Made by a program: the position numbers and the translations under genes
Assembly: GCA_028599075.1 (NCBI GenBank)
Contig: JAQRMW010000245.1
Span: 1-41,234, forward strand
DNA length: 41,234 bases
Direction of reading: 5' to 3'
Origin: Urechidicola sp.
GTDB lineage: Bacteria > Bacteroidota > Bacteroidia > Flavobacteriales > Flavobacteriaceae
Notes under the pieces: model-generated
Database searches by the model: none
What the model saw: the letters and a program-made list of their open reading frames with translations, nothing else
Told to the model about the DNA's origin: nothing
In this document: piece by piece, positions 1 to 8,289 of the stretch
Position numbering within the stretch: position 1 is the stretch's first letter
Layout: every line of letters starts with the position of its first letter

Positions 1-495
1 GGAAGCGTTAACATCTACATCAGCGGTAATAGCAACGCCGTTAATTGTTTCAACTCTTTCTATTATAAATTGTAAAACCAATGAGGTTTCTGTAAGCTCT
101 ACTATGTTTGCAATTACGTCTTCGCCATTAATAGTTAAAGCTAATGTGTTACCATCTTGATTCCATGGGCCAGAAAAATCTATAGAAATATTCTCTTCAC
201 TTTCGGTATATGTTTGTCCCTGTATGCTTGCAGTAGCTTCTACACTAAAAATACCAACAGTAGTGACTGTATTTGGGTCTTCAGTAAATGTTACTGTATA
301 ATCAATATCGTAGCCTTCGCCATCAACATCGGCTGTTACTGGTACACCTTGTATTTCGGCAGCACCTGTTCCTGTAAAATTAATGGATATCCCATTCCAT
401 ACTCCAATAATTGAAGCTGTTGGAGTTTCATTATCGCTAGTTTCACATCCAAAAATGAATGCAGAAAACACGAATAAAACTAGAATTTTTTTCAT
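1..495 (-). CDS. Secreted lipoprotein, C-terminus beyond window edge
   Basis: The reading frame starts at the ATG at 493-495 and stays open for 165 codons to the window edge, so the C-terminus is missing. The N-terminus is a lipoprotein signal with the lipobox FIFGC (Cys17), followed by an acidic stretch that fits surface or outer-membrane placement. The mature part opens with IIGVWNG, the way lipocalin-like Bacteroidota lipoproteins (DUF5004 and relatives) often begin, and continues as alternating beta strands. The phrase VPVTADVDGEGYD near residue 50 recurs as VAITADVDVNAS at the window edge, so an internal repeat is likely. Function unknown. The lipoprotein call is firm; the lipocalin-like fold is a guess. 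Confidence 0.75.
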   Translation of the reverse strand, partial: MKKILVLFVFSAFIFGCETSDNETPTASIIGVWNGISINFTGTGAAEIQGVPVTADVDGEGYDIDYTVTFTEDPNTVTTVGIFSVEATASIQGQTYTESEENISIDFSGPWNQDGNTLALTINGEDVIANIVELTETSLVLQFIIERVETINGVAITADVDVNAS

Positions 496-619
496 TTGAC
501 TTTTATTTAGATACCTGTAAAAATAGTCTTTTTTTTAAAAGAAGTTTATTGCCTAGATAAATTGGAATATTATAGAGCTTCACATTCTGTTAAAAAACAA
601 ACAATAAATTTTGTGGAGC

Positions 620-1072
620 TTAATTAACAGAGATTAAACTTACTTCGAAAATTAAAACAGCTCCCCCAGGAATAGAACCTCTACCTTCATTTCCATAACC
701 CAAATGAGATGGAATTAAAAGCATACCTTCTCCGCCTTCTTTAAAAAGGGGAATCCCTTCTGTCCATCCAGCAATTACTTGTTGTAAGTTTATAGATAAT
801 CCGTTGGCATCGCTCTCATCAAAAAAAGTGTCATCTGAATAATAGCCTTTATATGCAACAGTAACATCTGAAGTTGAAGTTGGTTGTGCACCTGTGCCTT
901 CAATATCAATTACATAATACAAACCAGAACCTGTAGCTGTAGCATCTAAATCATTATTAGCAATGTAATCTAGAATTTCTTGTTCGTTTTCTGCACGATA
1001 GTCTTTAGCCTCATCATCATCAGCACAAGAAATTAAAAAGATAAATGCAAAAGCTAAAAGAGTATATTTCAT
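620..1072 (-). CDS. FKBP-type peptidyl-prolyl cis-trans isomerase, lipoprotein
   Basis: 150-residue protein predicted to catalyse cis-trans isomerisation of prolyl bonds in periplasmic or surface proteins. The N-terminus is a lipoprotein signal with lipobox FLISC (Cys16) and an acidic DDDE stretch. The FKBP domain spans about residues 60-149 and shows VAYKGYYSDDTFFDES, VIAGWTEGIPLFKEG, IPSHLGYG and the closing IPGGAVLIFEVSLI, all hallmark FKBP segments. I chose the ATG at 1070-1072 because it starts exactly at the signal peptide. An upstream TTG would lengthen it, but the -7 box CAAATATA at 1097-1104 leaves room only for the ATG. Resembles the GldI/FKBP lipoproteins of gliding flavobacteria, but this position does not prove it is GldI. 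Confidence 0.9.
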   Translation of the reverse strand: MKYTLLAFAFIFLISCADDDEAKDYRAENEQEILDYIANNDLDATATGSGLYYVIDIEGTGAQPTSTSDVTVAYKGYYSDDTFFDESDANGLSINLQQVIAGWTEGIPLFKEGGEGMLLIPSHLGYGNEGRGSIPGGAVLIFEVSLISVN

Positions 1073-1096
1073 GGTATAGGGTTTTTTATGAAGCAG

Positions 1097-1104
1097 CAAA
1101 TATA
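1097..1104 (-). promoter_or_regulatory. Candidate -7 box for the FKBP gene
   Basis: Read on the minus strand this is TATATTTG, matching the Bacteroidota -7 consensus TAnnTTTG, 24 nt before the ATG. No clear -33 TTG at the usual spacing. Confidence 0.4.
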
Positions 1105-1194
1105 CTAAAGTTGACAAGTTGAGCTAATTTATTACTAAGATAAAAATTAGCCAAAATTTTTACTTTATATCTTTCTCAATAGTTAGTAGAACAT

Positions 1195-1202
1195 TATTTT
1201 TG
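1195..1202 (+). promoter_or_regulatory. Candidate -7 box for the beta-barrel gene
   Basis: TATTTTTG matches TAnnTTTG and ends 14 nt before the ATG at 1217. No obvious -33 element. Confidence 0.4.
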
Positions 1203-1216
1203 AGAAAATTTATTCT

Positions 1217-1825
1217 ATGAAAAAAATTGCCCTAGTTGTACTCGTTGTATTTTCTGTACAAAGCTTAACTGCACAAAATGTTTCTTTTGGTTTAAAGGGA
1301 GGAGTAAATATGTCAAAGTTTATTAGTCCTTCCGATCCTGGAGGCGAATATAATATGTTTAAGTATAAGTTTGGGTTTCAAGTTGGTGGATTTGCTGAAA
1401 TTAAACTGAAAGGTAACTTTTATCTGCAACCAGAACTTCTATTTTCCTTACAAGGAACAAAACAGATTAATGCCATCAACAGAACCTATTATAATACGAA
1501 TGAGTTTTATTTTACGCTTCCATTAATGTTTAATTATAAGTTTTTAGAAAAATATAGTGCTGAATTAGGACCACAGATTAATTATTTGTTTACGATTAAA
1601 CAAGAAGAAGGAGGCTTTAAATACCCAGATGATGTGTTGGATGAATTGTTAAATGAGATTAATTGGGGGCTCGCAGCTGGAGTAAAGTATGATGTTTCGG
1701 CTACATTTGGATTTGGTTTTCGATATATTTATGGGTTTGATAGAAAAGAAGATGCGACAACTGCTTTTTTAAGAGAGTATAAAAACTCAGTTTTTCAATT
1801 GAATTTAGAGTACCGTTTTAATTAG
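1217..1825 (+). CDS. Outer-membrane beta-barrel protein (PorT/OMP_b-brl_2-like)
   Basis: 202 residues. The cleavable signal peptide ends at SLTAQ (about residue 20). The mature part starts VSFGLKGGVNMSKF, the typical opening of the small Bacteroidota beta-barrel family annotated as porin family or PorT. Amphipathic strands rich in aromatic residues follow (FQVGGFAEIKLKGNFYLQPELLFS, cut short here; YSAELGPQINYLF; FGFGFRYIYGF), and the protein ends in a barrel-like terminal strand (FQLNLEYRFN). Cargo or ligand unknown. It converges on pruA and the two share a terminator. Confidence 0.8.
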   Translation: MKKIALVVLVVFSVQSLTAQNVSFGLKGGVNMSKFISPSDPGGEYNMFKYKFGFQVGGFAEIKLKGNFYLQPELLFSLQGTKQINAINRTYYNTNEFYFTLPLMFNYKFLEKYSAELGPQINYLFTIKQEEGGFKYPDDVLDELLNEINWGLAAGVKYDVSATFGFGFRYIYGFDRKEDATTAFLREYKNSVFQLNLEYRFN

Positions 1826-1840
1826 AGAAATCAGAAAACT

Positions 1841-1872
1841 AAAAAAGCCGCATCAACTTGATACGGCTTATA
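1841..1872. terminator. Bidirectional terminator between beta-barrel gene and pruA
   Basis: Stem AAGCCG (1845-1850) pairs with CGGCTT (1864-1869), extended inside by ATC/GAT. An A-run precedes it and a short T/A stretch follows, so it can serve both convergent genes. Confidence 0.7.
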
Positions 1873-1890
1873 AATTATTTCTAGACTAGA

Positions 1891-3519
1891 TTATTCTCCC
1901 AAAAAAGGATATCTATAATCTGTTGGTGACACCAAGGTTTCTTTGATTGTTCTTGGAGATACCCAACGTAGTAAGTTCCAAATAGAACCAGCTTTGTCAT
2001 TTGTACCAGAGCCTCTTGCACCACCAAAAGGTTGTTGTCCTACAACAGCACCTGTTGGTTTGTCGTTGATATAAAAATTACCAGCGGCATTTACTAAAGC
2101 TTTTGATGCGTAATCAATTGCATATCTATCACCGCTAAAAATTGCTCCAGTTAACGCAAATTCACTTGTTTTATCTACAACATCTAATATTTCTTCCCAT
2201 TGCTCATCTTCATAAACAAATATTGTCATTATTGGGCCGAATAACTCGTTAACCATTGTTTTGTACTGTGGGTTTGTAGTAACTATAATTGTTGGCTCTA
2301 TAAAATATCCTACAGAATCATCATAACCACCACCAGCTATAATTTCAGCATCAGCATCTTGTTTTGCTTGTTCAATAGCTCCAGATAATTTTTTGAAGGC
2401 TCTGTCATCAATTACTGCATTAATAAAGTTTGAAGTATCTTCAGGAGTTCCCATTTTAAAAGATTTAACATCTTTTAAAATCGTTGTTTTAATATCTGCC
2501 CATAAGCTTTTTGGTAAATAAGCTCTTGAAGCTGCTGAACATTTTTGACCTTGATACTCAAAAGCACCTCTAGAGATTGCAGTCGCAACTTCTTGTGCGT
2601 TTGCTGAAGGATGTGCCCAGATAAAGTCTTTACCTCCTGTTTCACCAACAATTCTTGGGTATGTTTTATAGGTATTCATATTTTTACCTATTGTTTCCCA
2701 GAAACTATTAAAAACTGGTGTAGATCCTGTAAAATGTACTCCAGAAAAATCTGGGCTATTTAATAACACATCTGTAATAGTTCCAGAATTTCCTGTAACC
2801 ATATTTATAACTCCATCAGGTAAGCCAGCAGCTTTAAATAATTCCATAATTACTTGTGCAGAATATACTTGAGACCTTGCAGGTTTCCAAATAATTACAT
2901 TACCCATAAGTGCAGGTGCAGCAGGTAAATTTCCAGCAATTGCAGTAAAATTAAAAGGAGTAATTGCATATACAAAACCTTCTAACGGACGGTATTCCAT
3001 ACGGTTCCAAACTCCCCTATCCGATATAGGTTGATTTTGATATATCTCTGTCATAAACTGCACGTTGAATGTCAAGAAATCTATCAATTCACATGCAGCA
3101 TCAATCTCAGCTTGAAATACATTTTTAGATTGCGCAATCATAGTTGCTGCATTCATTTTGGCTCTGAAGGGTCCAGCTAATAATTCGGCTGCTTTTAAGA
3201 AAATTGCTGCTCTTTGTTCCCAACTTGTTGCTGCCCATTTTACACGAGCTTCAGCAGCTTTTTCAACGGCTAATTCAATATGTTCTTTTTCAGCTGTATG
3301 ATATCTTCCAACAACGTGTTTATGGTCATGTGGTGGAGTAATATCAACAGTTTTTCCAGTTCTATATTCTTTTCCGCCTATGTAAAACGGAATATCAACT
3401 TGCCCGTTGTACATTTTTTTATAAGCTTCTAATACGTTTTTGCGTTCTGGTGATCCAGGAGCATAGGTTTTTACAGGTTCGTTCACTGCTTTAGGAACGT
3501 TAAAAAATGCATTTGCCAT
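1891..3519 (-). CDS. pruA: L-glutamate gamma-semialdehyde (P5C) dehydrogenase
   Basis: 542-residue NAD+-dependent aldehyde dehydrogenase that oxidises glutamate gamma-semialdehyde (from pyrroline-5-carboxylate) to glutamate, the second step of proline breakdown, in the cytoplasm. The ALDH fold is complete: ITPFNF and WKPAR in the cofactor region, FTGSTPVF in the nucleotide-binding turn, general base Glu293 in GETGGK, and catalytic Cys327 in GQKCSA. The C-terminal PFGGARGSG segment is also typical. Length matches the stand-alone PruA of Bacteroidota (about 540), not the fused PutA. It stands alone, with its own promoter box upstream and a terminator downstream. Confidence 0.95.
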   Translation of the reverse strand: MANAFFNVPKAVNEPVKTYAPGSPERKNVLEAYKKMYNGQVDIPFYIGGKEYRTGKTVDITPPHDHKHVVGRYHTAEKEHIELAVEKAAEARVKWAATSWEQRAAIFLKAAELLAGPFRAKMNAATMIAQSKNVFQAEIDAACELIDFLTFNVQFMTEIYQNQPISDRGVWNRMEYRPLEGFVYAITPFNFTAIAGNLPAAPALMGNVIIWKPARSQVYSAQVIMELFKAAGLPDGVINMVTGNSGTITDVLLNSPDFSGVHFTGSTPVFNSFWETIGKNMNTYKTYPRIVGETGGKDFIWAHPSANAQEVATAISRGAFEYQGQKCSAASRAYLPKSLWADIKTTILKDVKSFKMGTPEDTSNFINAVIDDRAFKKLSGAIEQAKQDADAEIIAGGGYDDSVGYFIEPTIIVTTNPQYKTMVNELFGPIMTIFVYEDEQWEEILDVVDKTSEFALTGAIFSGDRYAIDYASKALVNAAGNFYINDKPTGAVVGQQPFGGARGSGTNDKAGSIWNLLRWVSPRTIKETLVSPTDYRYPFLGE

Positions 3520-3546
3520 GACTAAATAATTTAAATATTAGGACTG

Positions 3547-3554
3547 CAAAATTA
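3547..3554 (-). promoter_or_regulatory. Candidate -7 box for pruA
   Basis: TAATTTTG on the minus strand (TAnnTTTG), 27 nt before the pruA ATG. Confidence 0.45.
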
Positions 3555-3588
3555 CGATATTTTAAAGAGATTTTGAATTATTAGGTTT

Positions 3589-3596
3589 TATATTTG
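3589..3596 (+). promoter_or_regulatory. Candidate -7 box for the NRDE gene
   Basis: TATATTTG, with a TTG 13 nt upstream (shorter than the usual spacing). Predicts a leader of about 50 nt. Confidence 0.4.
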
Positions 3597-3652
3597 TGAA
3601 TAGTTTAACAAGCCTACTATAGCGGTTAATTAATTAAATAATCCTCAAGAAT

Positions 3653-4354
3653 ATGTGTACTGTTACCTTTCTTCCTTTGGATGAAAATGAGTTTATTTTA
3701 ACATCGAGTAGAGATGTTCCTTTTGCAAGAAAAAGAGCAGACTCTCCAAAAAAGTATATCGAGGATGGAGTTGAAATTATCTATCCAAAAGATGGAGATG
3801 CTGGTGGGTCTTGGATTGGAACTAGCTCTAAAAACAGATTAATTTGTTTATTGAATGGGGGTTATAAAAATCACATTATAAAAGAGAGTTATAGAAAAAG
3901 TAGGGGAATTATTGTAAAGGATTTATTGAAAGCGAATGCTATTTCTGAAACTTTGACTCAGATTGATTTGGATGATATCGAACCTTTTACCTTGGTGATT
4001 GTAGATTGGAATGATGGCTTGGAATTATTCGAATTTGTTTGGACTGGAGAAAAGAAACATTTAATTAATATTCCTCAAGTTCCACATATATGGTCATCAT
4101 CTACTTTATATGATGATTCGGTTAAAAAGCTGCGTCAAGATTGGTTTCGAGATTGGAATTCAAAAAACTACAATTATTCAAAAGAGCAGATAATAAATTT
4201 TCATAAAACAGCAGGCGTTGGTAATCCAGAAATTGATGTGTTGATGAAAAGAGAAAAAGGGGGGACAGTGAGTATCACATGCATCAGTAGAGAAAATGCT
4301 GAACTTCATTTAATCTATGAAGATATGTTAACTCATAAAATCAAAGAGGTTTAG
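3653..4354 (+). CDS. NRDE (TANGO2) family protein
   Basis: 233 residues. It opens MCTVTFLPL, with Cys2 immediately after the initiator Met; this is the hallmark of the NRDE/TANGO2 family, where Cys2 may act as an N-terminal nucleophile after Met removal. The family's namesake segment appears as SSRDVPFARKRA, followed by GGSWIGTSSKNRLICLLNGG. No signal peptide, so cytoplasmic. Family members have been linked to heme or lipid handling in eukaryotes, but the bacterial role is unsettled. The gene is divergent from pruA and convergent with the DUF3667 gene. Confidence 0.85.
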   Translation: MCTVTFLPLDENEFILTSSRDVPFARKRADSPKKYIEDGVEIIYPKDGDAGGSWIGTSSKNRLICLLNGGYKNHIIKESYRKSRGIIVKDLLKANAISETLTQIDLDDIEPFTLVIVDWNDGLELFEFVWTGEKKHLINIPQVPHIWSSSTLYDDSVKKLRQDWFRDWNSKNYNYSKEQIINFHKTAGVGNPEIDVLMKREKGGTVSITCISRENAELHLIYEDMLTHKIKEV

Positions 4355-4387
4355 TTAGTTGTTGTTGGTTGATAGTTAATGATTCGC

Positions 4388-4473
4388 GTCTTTGTGATGC
4401 GCAAAAAGCGTAGATGTAATCTCATTTAGGTATCAATTAACAGATTACTTCGTCTTAAAATCCTCGTAATGAC
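4388..4473. repeat. REPIN-like inverted doublet, copy 1
   Basis: Left half starts GTCTTTGTGATGC and ends GTAATCTCAT. The right half, read on the minus strand, starts GTCATTACGAGG and ends GAAGTAATCTG. The halves face each other between two convergent genes. GCGC-AAAAA-GCGT can form a small hairpin in the left half. Just upstream (4361-4381) lies a GTTGTTGGTTGATAGTTAAT tract resembling the nqrD-nqrE gap. Confidence 0.65.
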
Positions 4474-4499
4474 TATAAACTGAAAACTTAGACTGATAC

Positions 4500-5615
4500 C
4501 TATCCAAACATAAAAGCAATGAATGAAATAATTAGCATTGCGACACCTCCTATATTCATATAAATCATATTTAAAATAAAAAACTTAACCAATGTTTTAA
4601 ACCAGCCTTGTTGGTAAAATTTTCGAAGTGCCATATATAAATAAACTAAAAAGAGAAGCATAAATGGTGCTGTGCTTTCAAAATCTGTTACTAATGTGAT
4701 GAGGATATAAATAATCATCAATAAAAAGAAAACGGTTTGTGTATGAAAAACAAAGACCAAGTGCTCCATATAGTTCATGTGTTTTCTATAATAGAGAATT
4801 TTAAAAAACAGTGTGAATATAGGTAAGAAAATAAACAACCCAATAGATAATTTAGAGATGAATTTTTTGAATAATCCTTTTCCTTTATCATCTACGGTAG
4901 AGTTAAAATTGTTTCTAAATCGTTGTACTTGTTCAAAATAAAAAGTATTCCAAAATGTTAATGGATAACCCAATTCGGTTAAAGCAGGTTTTGTTTTAAT
5001 AGCGTCTTTATTTCGATGCTGGTACACATAAAAATCTTGGATGCGGTCTGAAAATGAAACTTCTTTTATGGTGTCATTTTGGATTTTATATTGGTAGGTA
5101 GAATCTACTAACATTTCAGAAAATTGCATACCATCAGAAAAAGATGTGATGACTTTTTGATCTACAGTATCAATTTCTTTTAAGATTTCATCCTTTACAT
5201 CCTGAGGTATTATAGAATCAGAAACCATAATATTATCAGGAATATTTGCAGTAGTTTCGCTAGGGTCAAAATTACTGGTCAAGCCTAAAATCAAAAAAAA
5301 TAAAATAGAAACTTGTAAATACAGTTGAAAAGGATTTACATAGCGCTTTCTTTTACCGTCAATATAATTTCTAGAAACTACACCTGGTTTTAAAAGCAGC
5401 GGGATAAAAGTTGTCCAAAATCTTGAGTCGTATGAAAAGAATCCAGAAATGAGTTGGCCAATAAAACTCGCAAAGTTTAATTTCTCCACATTTTTTTGTC
5501 CGCAGTAAGAACAAAAAACATCGTCAGATGCTAATGGTTTACCACAGTTAAGACACTCTGGTAAAATATGGTGAAGTGTAACTTCTTTTTTCTTACGAAT
5601 CCGTAATTTTTTCAT
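4500..5615 (-). CDS. DUF3667-family zinc-ribbon membrane protein
   Basis: 371 residues from the ATG at 5613-5615; an in-frame TTG ten codons upstream is less likely. A zinc ribbon near the N-terminus has two CxxC pairs, CLNCGKPL and FCSYCGQKN. It is followed by SYDSRFWTTFIPLLLKPGVV, the signature of DUF3667, a Bacteroidota family of unknown function. Then come a membrane segment (LYLQVSILFFLILGL), a soluble middle section, and at least four more hydrophobic segments to the C-terminus. The gene is last in a minus-strand run after apaG, with a 56-nt gap. Confidence 0.8.
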   Translation of the reverse strand: MKKLRIRKKKEVTLHHILPECLNCGKPLASDDVFCSYCGQKNVEKLNFASFIGQLISGFFSYDSRFWTTFIPLLLKPGVVSRNYIDGKRKRYVNPFQLYLQVSILFFLILGLTSNFDPSETTANIPDNIMVSDSIIPQDVKDEILKEIDTVDQKVITSFSDGMQFSEMLVDSTYQYKIQNDTIKEVSFSDRIQDFYVYQHRNKDAIKTKPALTELGYPLTFWNTFYFEQVQRFRNNFNSTVDDKGKGLFKKFISKLSIGLFIFLPIFTLFFKILYYRKHMNYMEHLVFVFHTQTVFFLLMIIYILITLVTDFESTAPFMLLFLVYLYMALRKFYQQGWFKTLVKFFILNMIYMNIGGVAMLIISFIAFMFG

Positions 5616-5671
5616 ACAAGAGATTTGTGCTACTAAAGTAGTCAATCAAATTGAAAAATAAAAAAAGCAAA

Positions 5672-6058
5672 TTAATTTAAAGCACCAGACACCATTAACT
5701 GAAAAGTTGGGATGTGTACTTTAAAGGTTTTAGTAGAGGTAAAATTTACCATTTCATAATATCCGTTCATTGCACCGATATGAGAAGTTAAAATACAATT
5801 AGAAGAATAGCAGTGTTTTTGCCCTGGTTTTAGAATTGGTTTTAAGCCTACAACACCTGCACCATCTACAATTTCAATAGTATTAAGTGAATCAAAAATT
5901 TCCCAATGGCGATTTAATAGTTGTACAGAATCATTACTTTGGTTTTCAATAGAAATGCGATAACTAAAAGCATAACGCAAGCGGTCATCATGATAACTTG
6001 TACCAATAAATTTGGTCTTGACTGAAATTTTTATACCATTTGTTACTTGCTGTACCAT
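5672..6058 (-). CDS. apaG: ApaG-domain protein (DUF525)
   Basis: 128 residues, the usual ApaG length. Recognisable by YHDDRLRYAFSYRISIENQ, the strand QLLNRHWEIFDS, the loop VVGLKPILKPGQ and the end segment GAMNGYYEMVN, which together form the fibronectin-like ApaG beta sandwich. ApaG was linked genetically to cobalt/magnesium sensitivity and to Ap4A levels; its biochemical role remains unclear. Cytoplasmic, no signal peptide. It lies 64 nt after the Plug gene and has its own promoter box in that gap. Confidence 0.9.
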   Translation of the reverse strand: MVQQVTNGIKISVKTKFIGTSYHDDRLRYAFSYRISIENQSNDSVQLLNRHWEIFDSLNTIEIVDGAGVVGLKPILKPGQKHCYSSNCILTSHIGAMNGYYEMVNFTSTKTFKVHIPTFQLMVSGALN

Positions 6059-6083
6059 AACAATACTAAGAATCTTGTGTTTG

Positions 6084-6091
6084 CAAAGATA
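6084..6091 (-). promoter_or_regulatory. Candidate -7 box for apaG
   Basis: TATCTTTG on the minus strand, 25 nt before the apaG ATG. Suggests apaG has its own promoter in addition to read-through from the Plug gene. Confidence 0.4.
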
Positions 6092-6122
6092 TACTTTTTT
6101 TAAACATATGGATTAGAGTTGC

Positions 6123-7373
6123 TTAATTCAAGATATTTCTAGAATTAGCTTGTCCAATTCCGATGACGCTATCAAATCTATCTCCAATTTTTCGATAGTA
6201 AACCAAGACAGTATAATCATTTTCGGTTTGATAAAAAGAGCCATCAATATCATGGTTGCTAAAATTACCAGCAGTATCTATGGTTACAAATTGATAATTG
6301 TAAAAGCCTTGTTTTATTAAAATTTGCGCTTCGTATAATCCTGTTTCTTCATTGTAAAAAAGTTCGTTCATTACATTATCCCTCCAATTATTAAAATTGC
6401 CATTTATAAAAATTCTTTTGCCTCGTAAATCCTCCATGGTATTTAGTGAAAAGAAAACCCAAGTATAATCTGCTTCGATGTTAGAGTCTCCTGTGCCGTC
6501 AACATTTCTTACAACAAAATTTCCGTTGATATCTGGGTTAATTCCATATGGTTTATCAATACGTTCATCATTTGTATATAATATAGTATGGTACAATTCC
6601 GGGCCAGAATCAACACGTTTTATATAAACATTCGAAAGTCGAACTGCTTTACTATCAAAATAGAGAAACTCGTTTCCTGCCCAAAAACTGGTTATATCTA
6701 AATACTTATAAAGCAATTGCGAACCACGATAAAATTGAGGCACCAAATTGTACATTGCTGTTTGCCAATTATTGTTTTGCATCAACACGGTTTTTATTTC
6801 TACCTCCGGATTGTTGATTAACATATTTGGATGATTGATTACAAATTGTACATTTTGTTTAGTATCAATTGTTGCAATTTCTCTACTTCGATGAACACTT
6901 ACCCCAACATCAACCAGCGATTCATACAAAACCAATCGACGGGTAAAAATGATATTTTCATTTTCATCTAAGACCGATATCATATAATTACCACTCAATA
7001 AAAGCTGAGTACTTCTGTTCGGAAATACAATTGAATAGTGCGTGTAAAATTGTAAGGTGTTAAAAGAGTTTTCATCACTTCTAATGCGATCGCCATCATA
7101 TCCTTTTATATATTCTCTTTCTGACAATCCTGAGGGTTGCCAATTAAAATCAAAGTGTTGAATTTTATAATAGTAATATTTTTGGTCTGCTTCTAAATCA
7201 TCAAAAGATAAAATAAACGATTCTCCTAACCGGATAATAGGCACATAAGAATCAGCTTTAGTTGGTTGTAATATTACTGTTTTAATATAATCTGGCTCAA
7301 CAACCTCAAACGGTGATTGTGAAAAAAGATTGGTATTAAATAGGATAAAAAAAAGTAGAATTAATTGTTTCAT
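6123..7373 (-). CDS. Type IX secretion system Plug protein (DUF5103)
   Basis: 416 residues with a cleavable signal peptide ending NTNLFSQ. It matches the DUF5103 family from its opening (VVEPDYIKTVILQP), PIIRLGESFILSFDDLEADQ and NFNNWRDNVMNELFYNEETG, and from GLYEAQILIKQGFYNYQFV near the C-terminus. From published work, the DUF5103 protein of Flavobacterium johnsoniae is the Plug that closes the periplasmic end of the SprA (Sov) outer-membrane translocon of the T9SS. This fits the window, which also codes for two T9SS cargo enzymes. A position upstream of apaG is common in flavobacteria, from memory. Confidence 0.85.
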   Translation of the reverse strand: MKQLILLFFILFNTNLFSQSPFEVVEPDYIKTVILQPTKADSYVPIIRLGESFILSFDDLEADQKYYYYKIQHFDFNWQPSGLSEREYIKGYDGDRIRSDENSFNTLQFYTHYSIVFPNRSTQLLLSGNYMISVLDENENIIFTRRLVLYESLVDVGVSVHRSREIATIDTKQNVQFVINHPNMLINNPEVEIKTVLMQNNNWQTAMYNLVPQFYRGSQLLYKYLDITSFWAGNEFLYFDSKAVRLSNVYIKRVDSGPELYHTILYTNDERIDKPYGINPDINGNFVVRNVDGTGDSNIEADYTWVFFSLNTMEDLRGKRIFINGNFNNWRDNVMNELFYNEETGLYEAQILIKQGFYNYQFVTIDTAGNFSNHDIDGSFYQTENDYTVLVYYRKIGDRFDSVIGIGQANSRNILN

Positions 7374-7399
7374 TGATTTGATAACGAAGAAAAGTGAGA

Positions 7400-7669
7400 T
7401 TAATTTTTAGATTGATCAATCATTTTATTGATAGACTTGCTAACTGCTATTCTTCGATACAAGCCAAGAAGAAATAAAAGAGGGGCTATCACAATAAATC
7501 CCCATCCTAAATAAGAGACATCATCAAAAAAGTTAATTTTAATGATAGATAATCCAGTGGCTAAAAAGAATACGCTAGATCTAAAATAGGCTAAAAAAGT
7601 TCTGGTGTTGGCTAACCGAGTTCGTTCGATGGCTAATATATCACTCAATTTTAATTCATTTTCTTTCAT
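7400..7669 (-). CDS. DUF202 family membrane protein
   Basis: 89 residues. LAIERTRLANTRTFLAYFRS is the conserved core of DUF202 (YidH-type) proteins. Two hydrophobic segments follow (SVFFLATGLSIIKI and WGFIVIAPLLFLLGLY). Function unknown. The gene ends 26 nt before the Plug gene, so they are probably co-transcribed. Confidence 0.8.
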   Translation of the reverse strand: MKENELKLSDILAIERTRLANTRTFLAYFRSSVFFLATGLSIIKINFFDDVSYLGWGFIVIAPLLFLLGLYRRIAVSKSINKMIDQSKN

Positions 7670-7691
7670 AAAGAAGAATTATTTATTGAAA

Positions 7692-7699
7692 CAAATATA
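7692..7699 (-). promoter_or_regulatory. Candidate -7 box for DUF202-Plug
   Basis: TATATTTG on the minus strand, 22 nt before the DUF202 ATG. Probably drives DUF202, Plug and downstream genes. Confidence 0.4.
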
Positions 7700-7733
7700 A
7701 ATCAATCGAACCTCTATTCCTAATGCCAACTCT

Positions 7734-8156
7734 TTAGGTCTGCATTTTTAAATCATAATCAATAGAGTGTTTTCCAGAACCATATAGAATAAAAAATAAT
7801 GATACTATTAAAACAATTAGTGCCTCGGCAAAACTTTGGGCTTGGAATACAGAAAAAAAGTTAATGGTAACGGCGCCGATAAAAATGGGTAGTTGTACAA
7901 TGAGTACAACTCTAGTTAAGAGCCCAAAAATAAGTAGGATGCCTCCCACAAAATGAAACATGCCAACATAGTGAACCATCCAAACCATTACGGTAAAATC
8001 GTCTAGACCAACAAGTAATTCTTCGAGATGGCTAAAGTCTTTTATAAATGAAATTCCTTTATAAATTAGAAATACACCTAAAGTAATTCTTATAATATCG
8101 ATTGGATAATATGCATGTGAATTAGCCCATTTGTTTAGTTTTTTTATAGCTTTCAT
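7734..8156 (-). CDS. DoxX family membrane protein
   Basis: 140 residues from the ATG at 8154-8156; a TTG two codons earlier was not chosen. Four hydrophobic segments. The first carries IDIIRITLGVFLIYKGISF and the middle FHFVGGILLIFGLLTRV, the usual DoxX pattern. The family includes quinol-oxidase subunits and redox-linked membrane proteins, but most members have no defined role. It lies 64 nt upstream of DUF202 in the same direction. Confidence 0.8.
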   Translation of the reverse strand: MKAIKKLNKWANSHAYYPIDIIRITLGVFLIYKGISFIKDFSHLEELLVGLDDFTVMVWMVHYVGMFHFVGGILLIFGLLTRVVLIVQLPIFIGAVTINFFSVFQAQSFAEALIVLIVSLFFILYGSGKHSIDYDLKMQT

Positions 8157-8289
8157 AATCAATAAAAATTAAGTTAAACAATTAGGGGGTGAAGCAATTT
8201 ACGAAAAATATGTAAACTACATTTTTATTAGTCGAAAGTTAAATTGTTACTTTCAGTAGAAAAGTGGGTAAAGATTTTAGAAGGATTCT

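Noticed and set aside
157-414. Open frame on the plus strand opposite the first lipoprotein
   Set aside because: Cysteine/tyrosine-rich reverse reading of a better-supported minus-strand lipoprotein gene.
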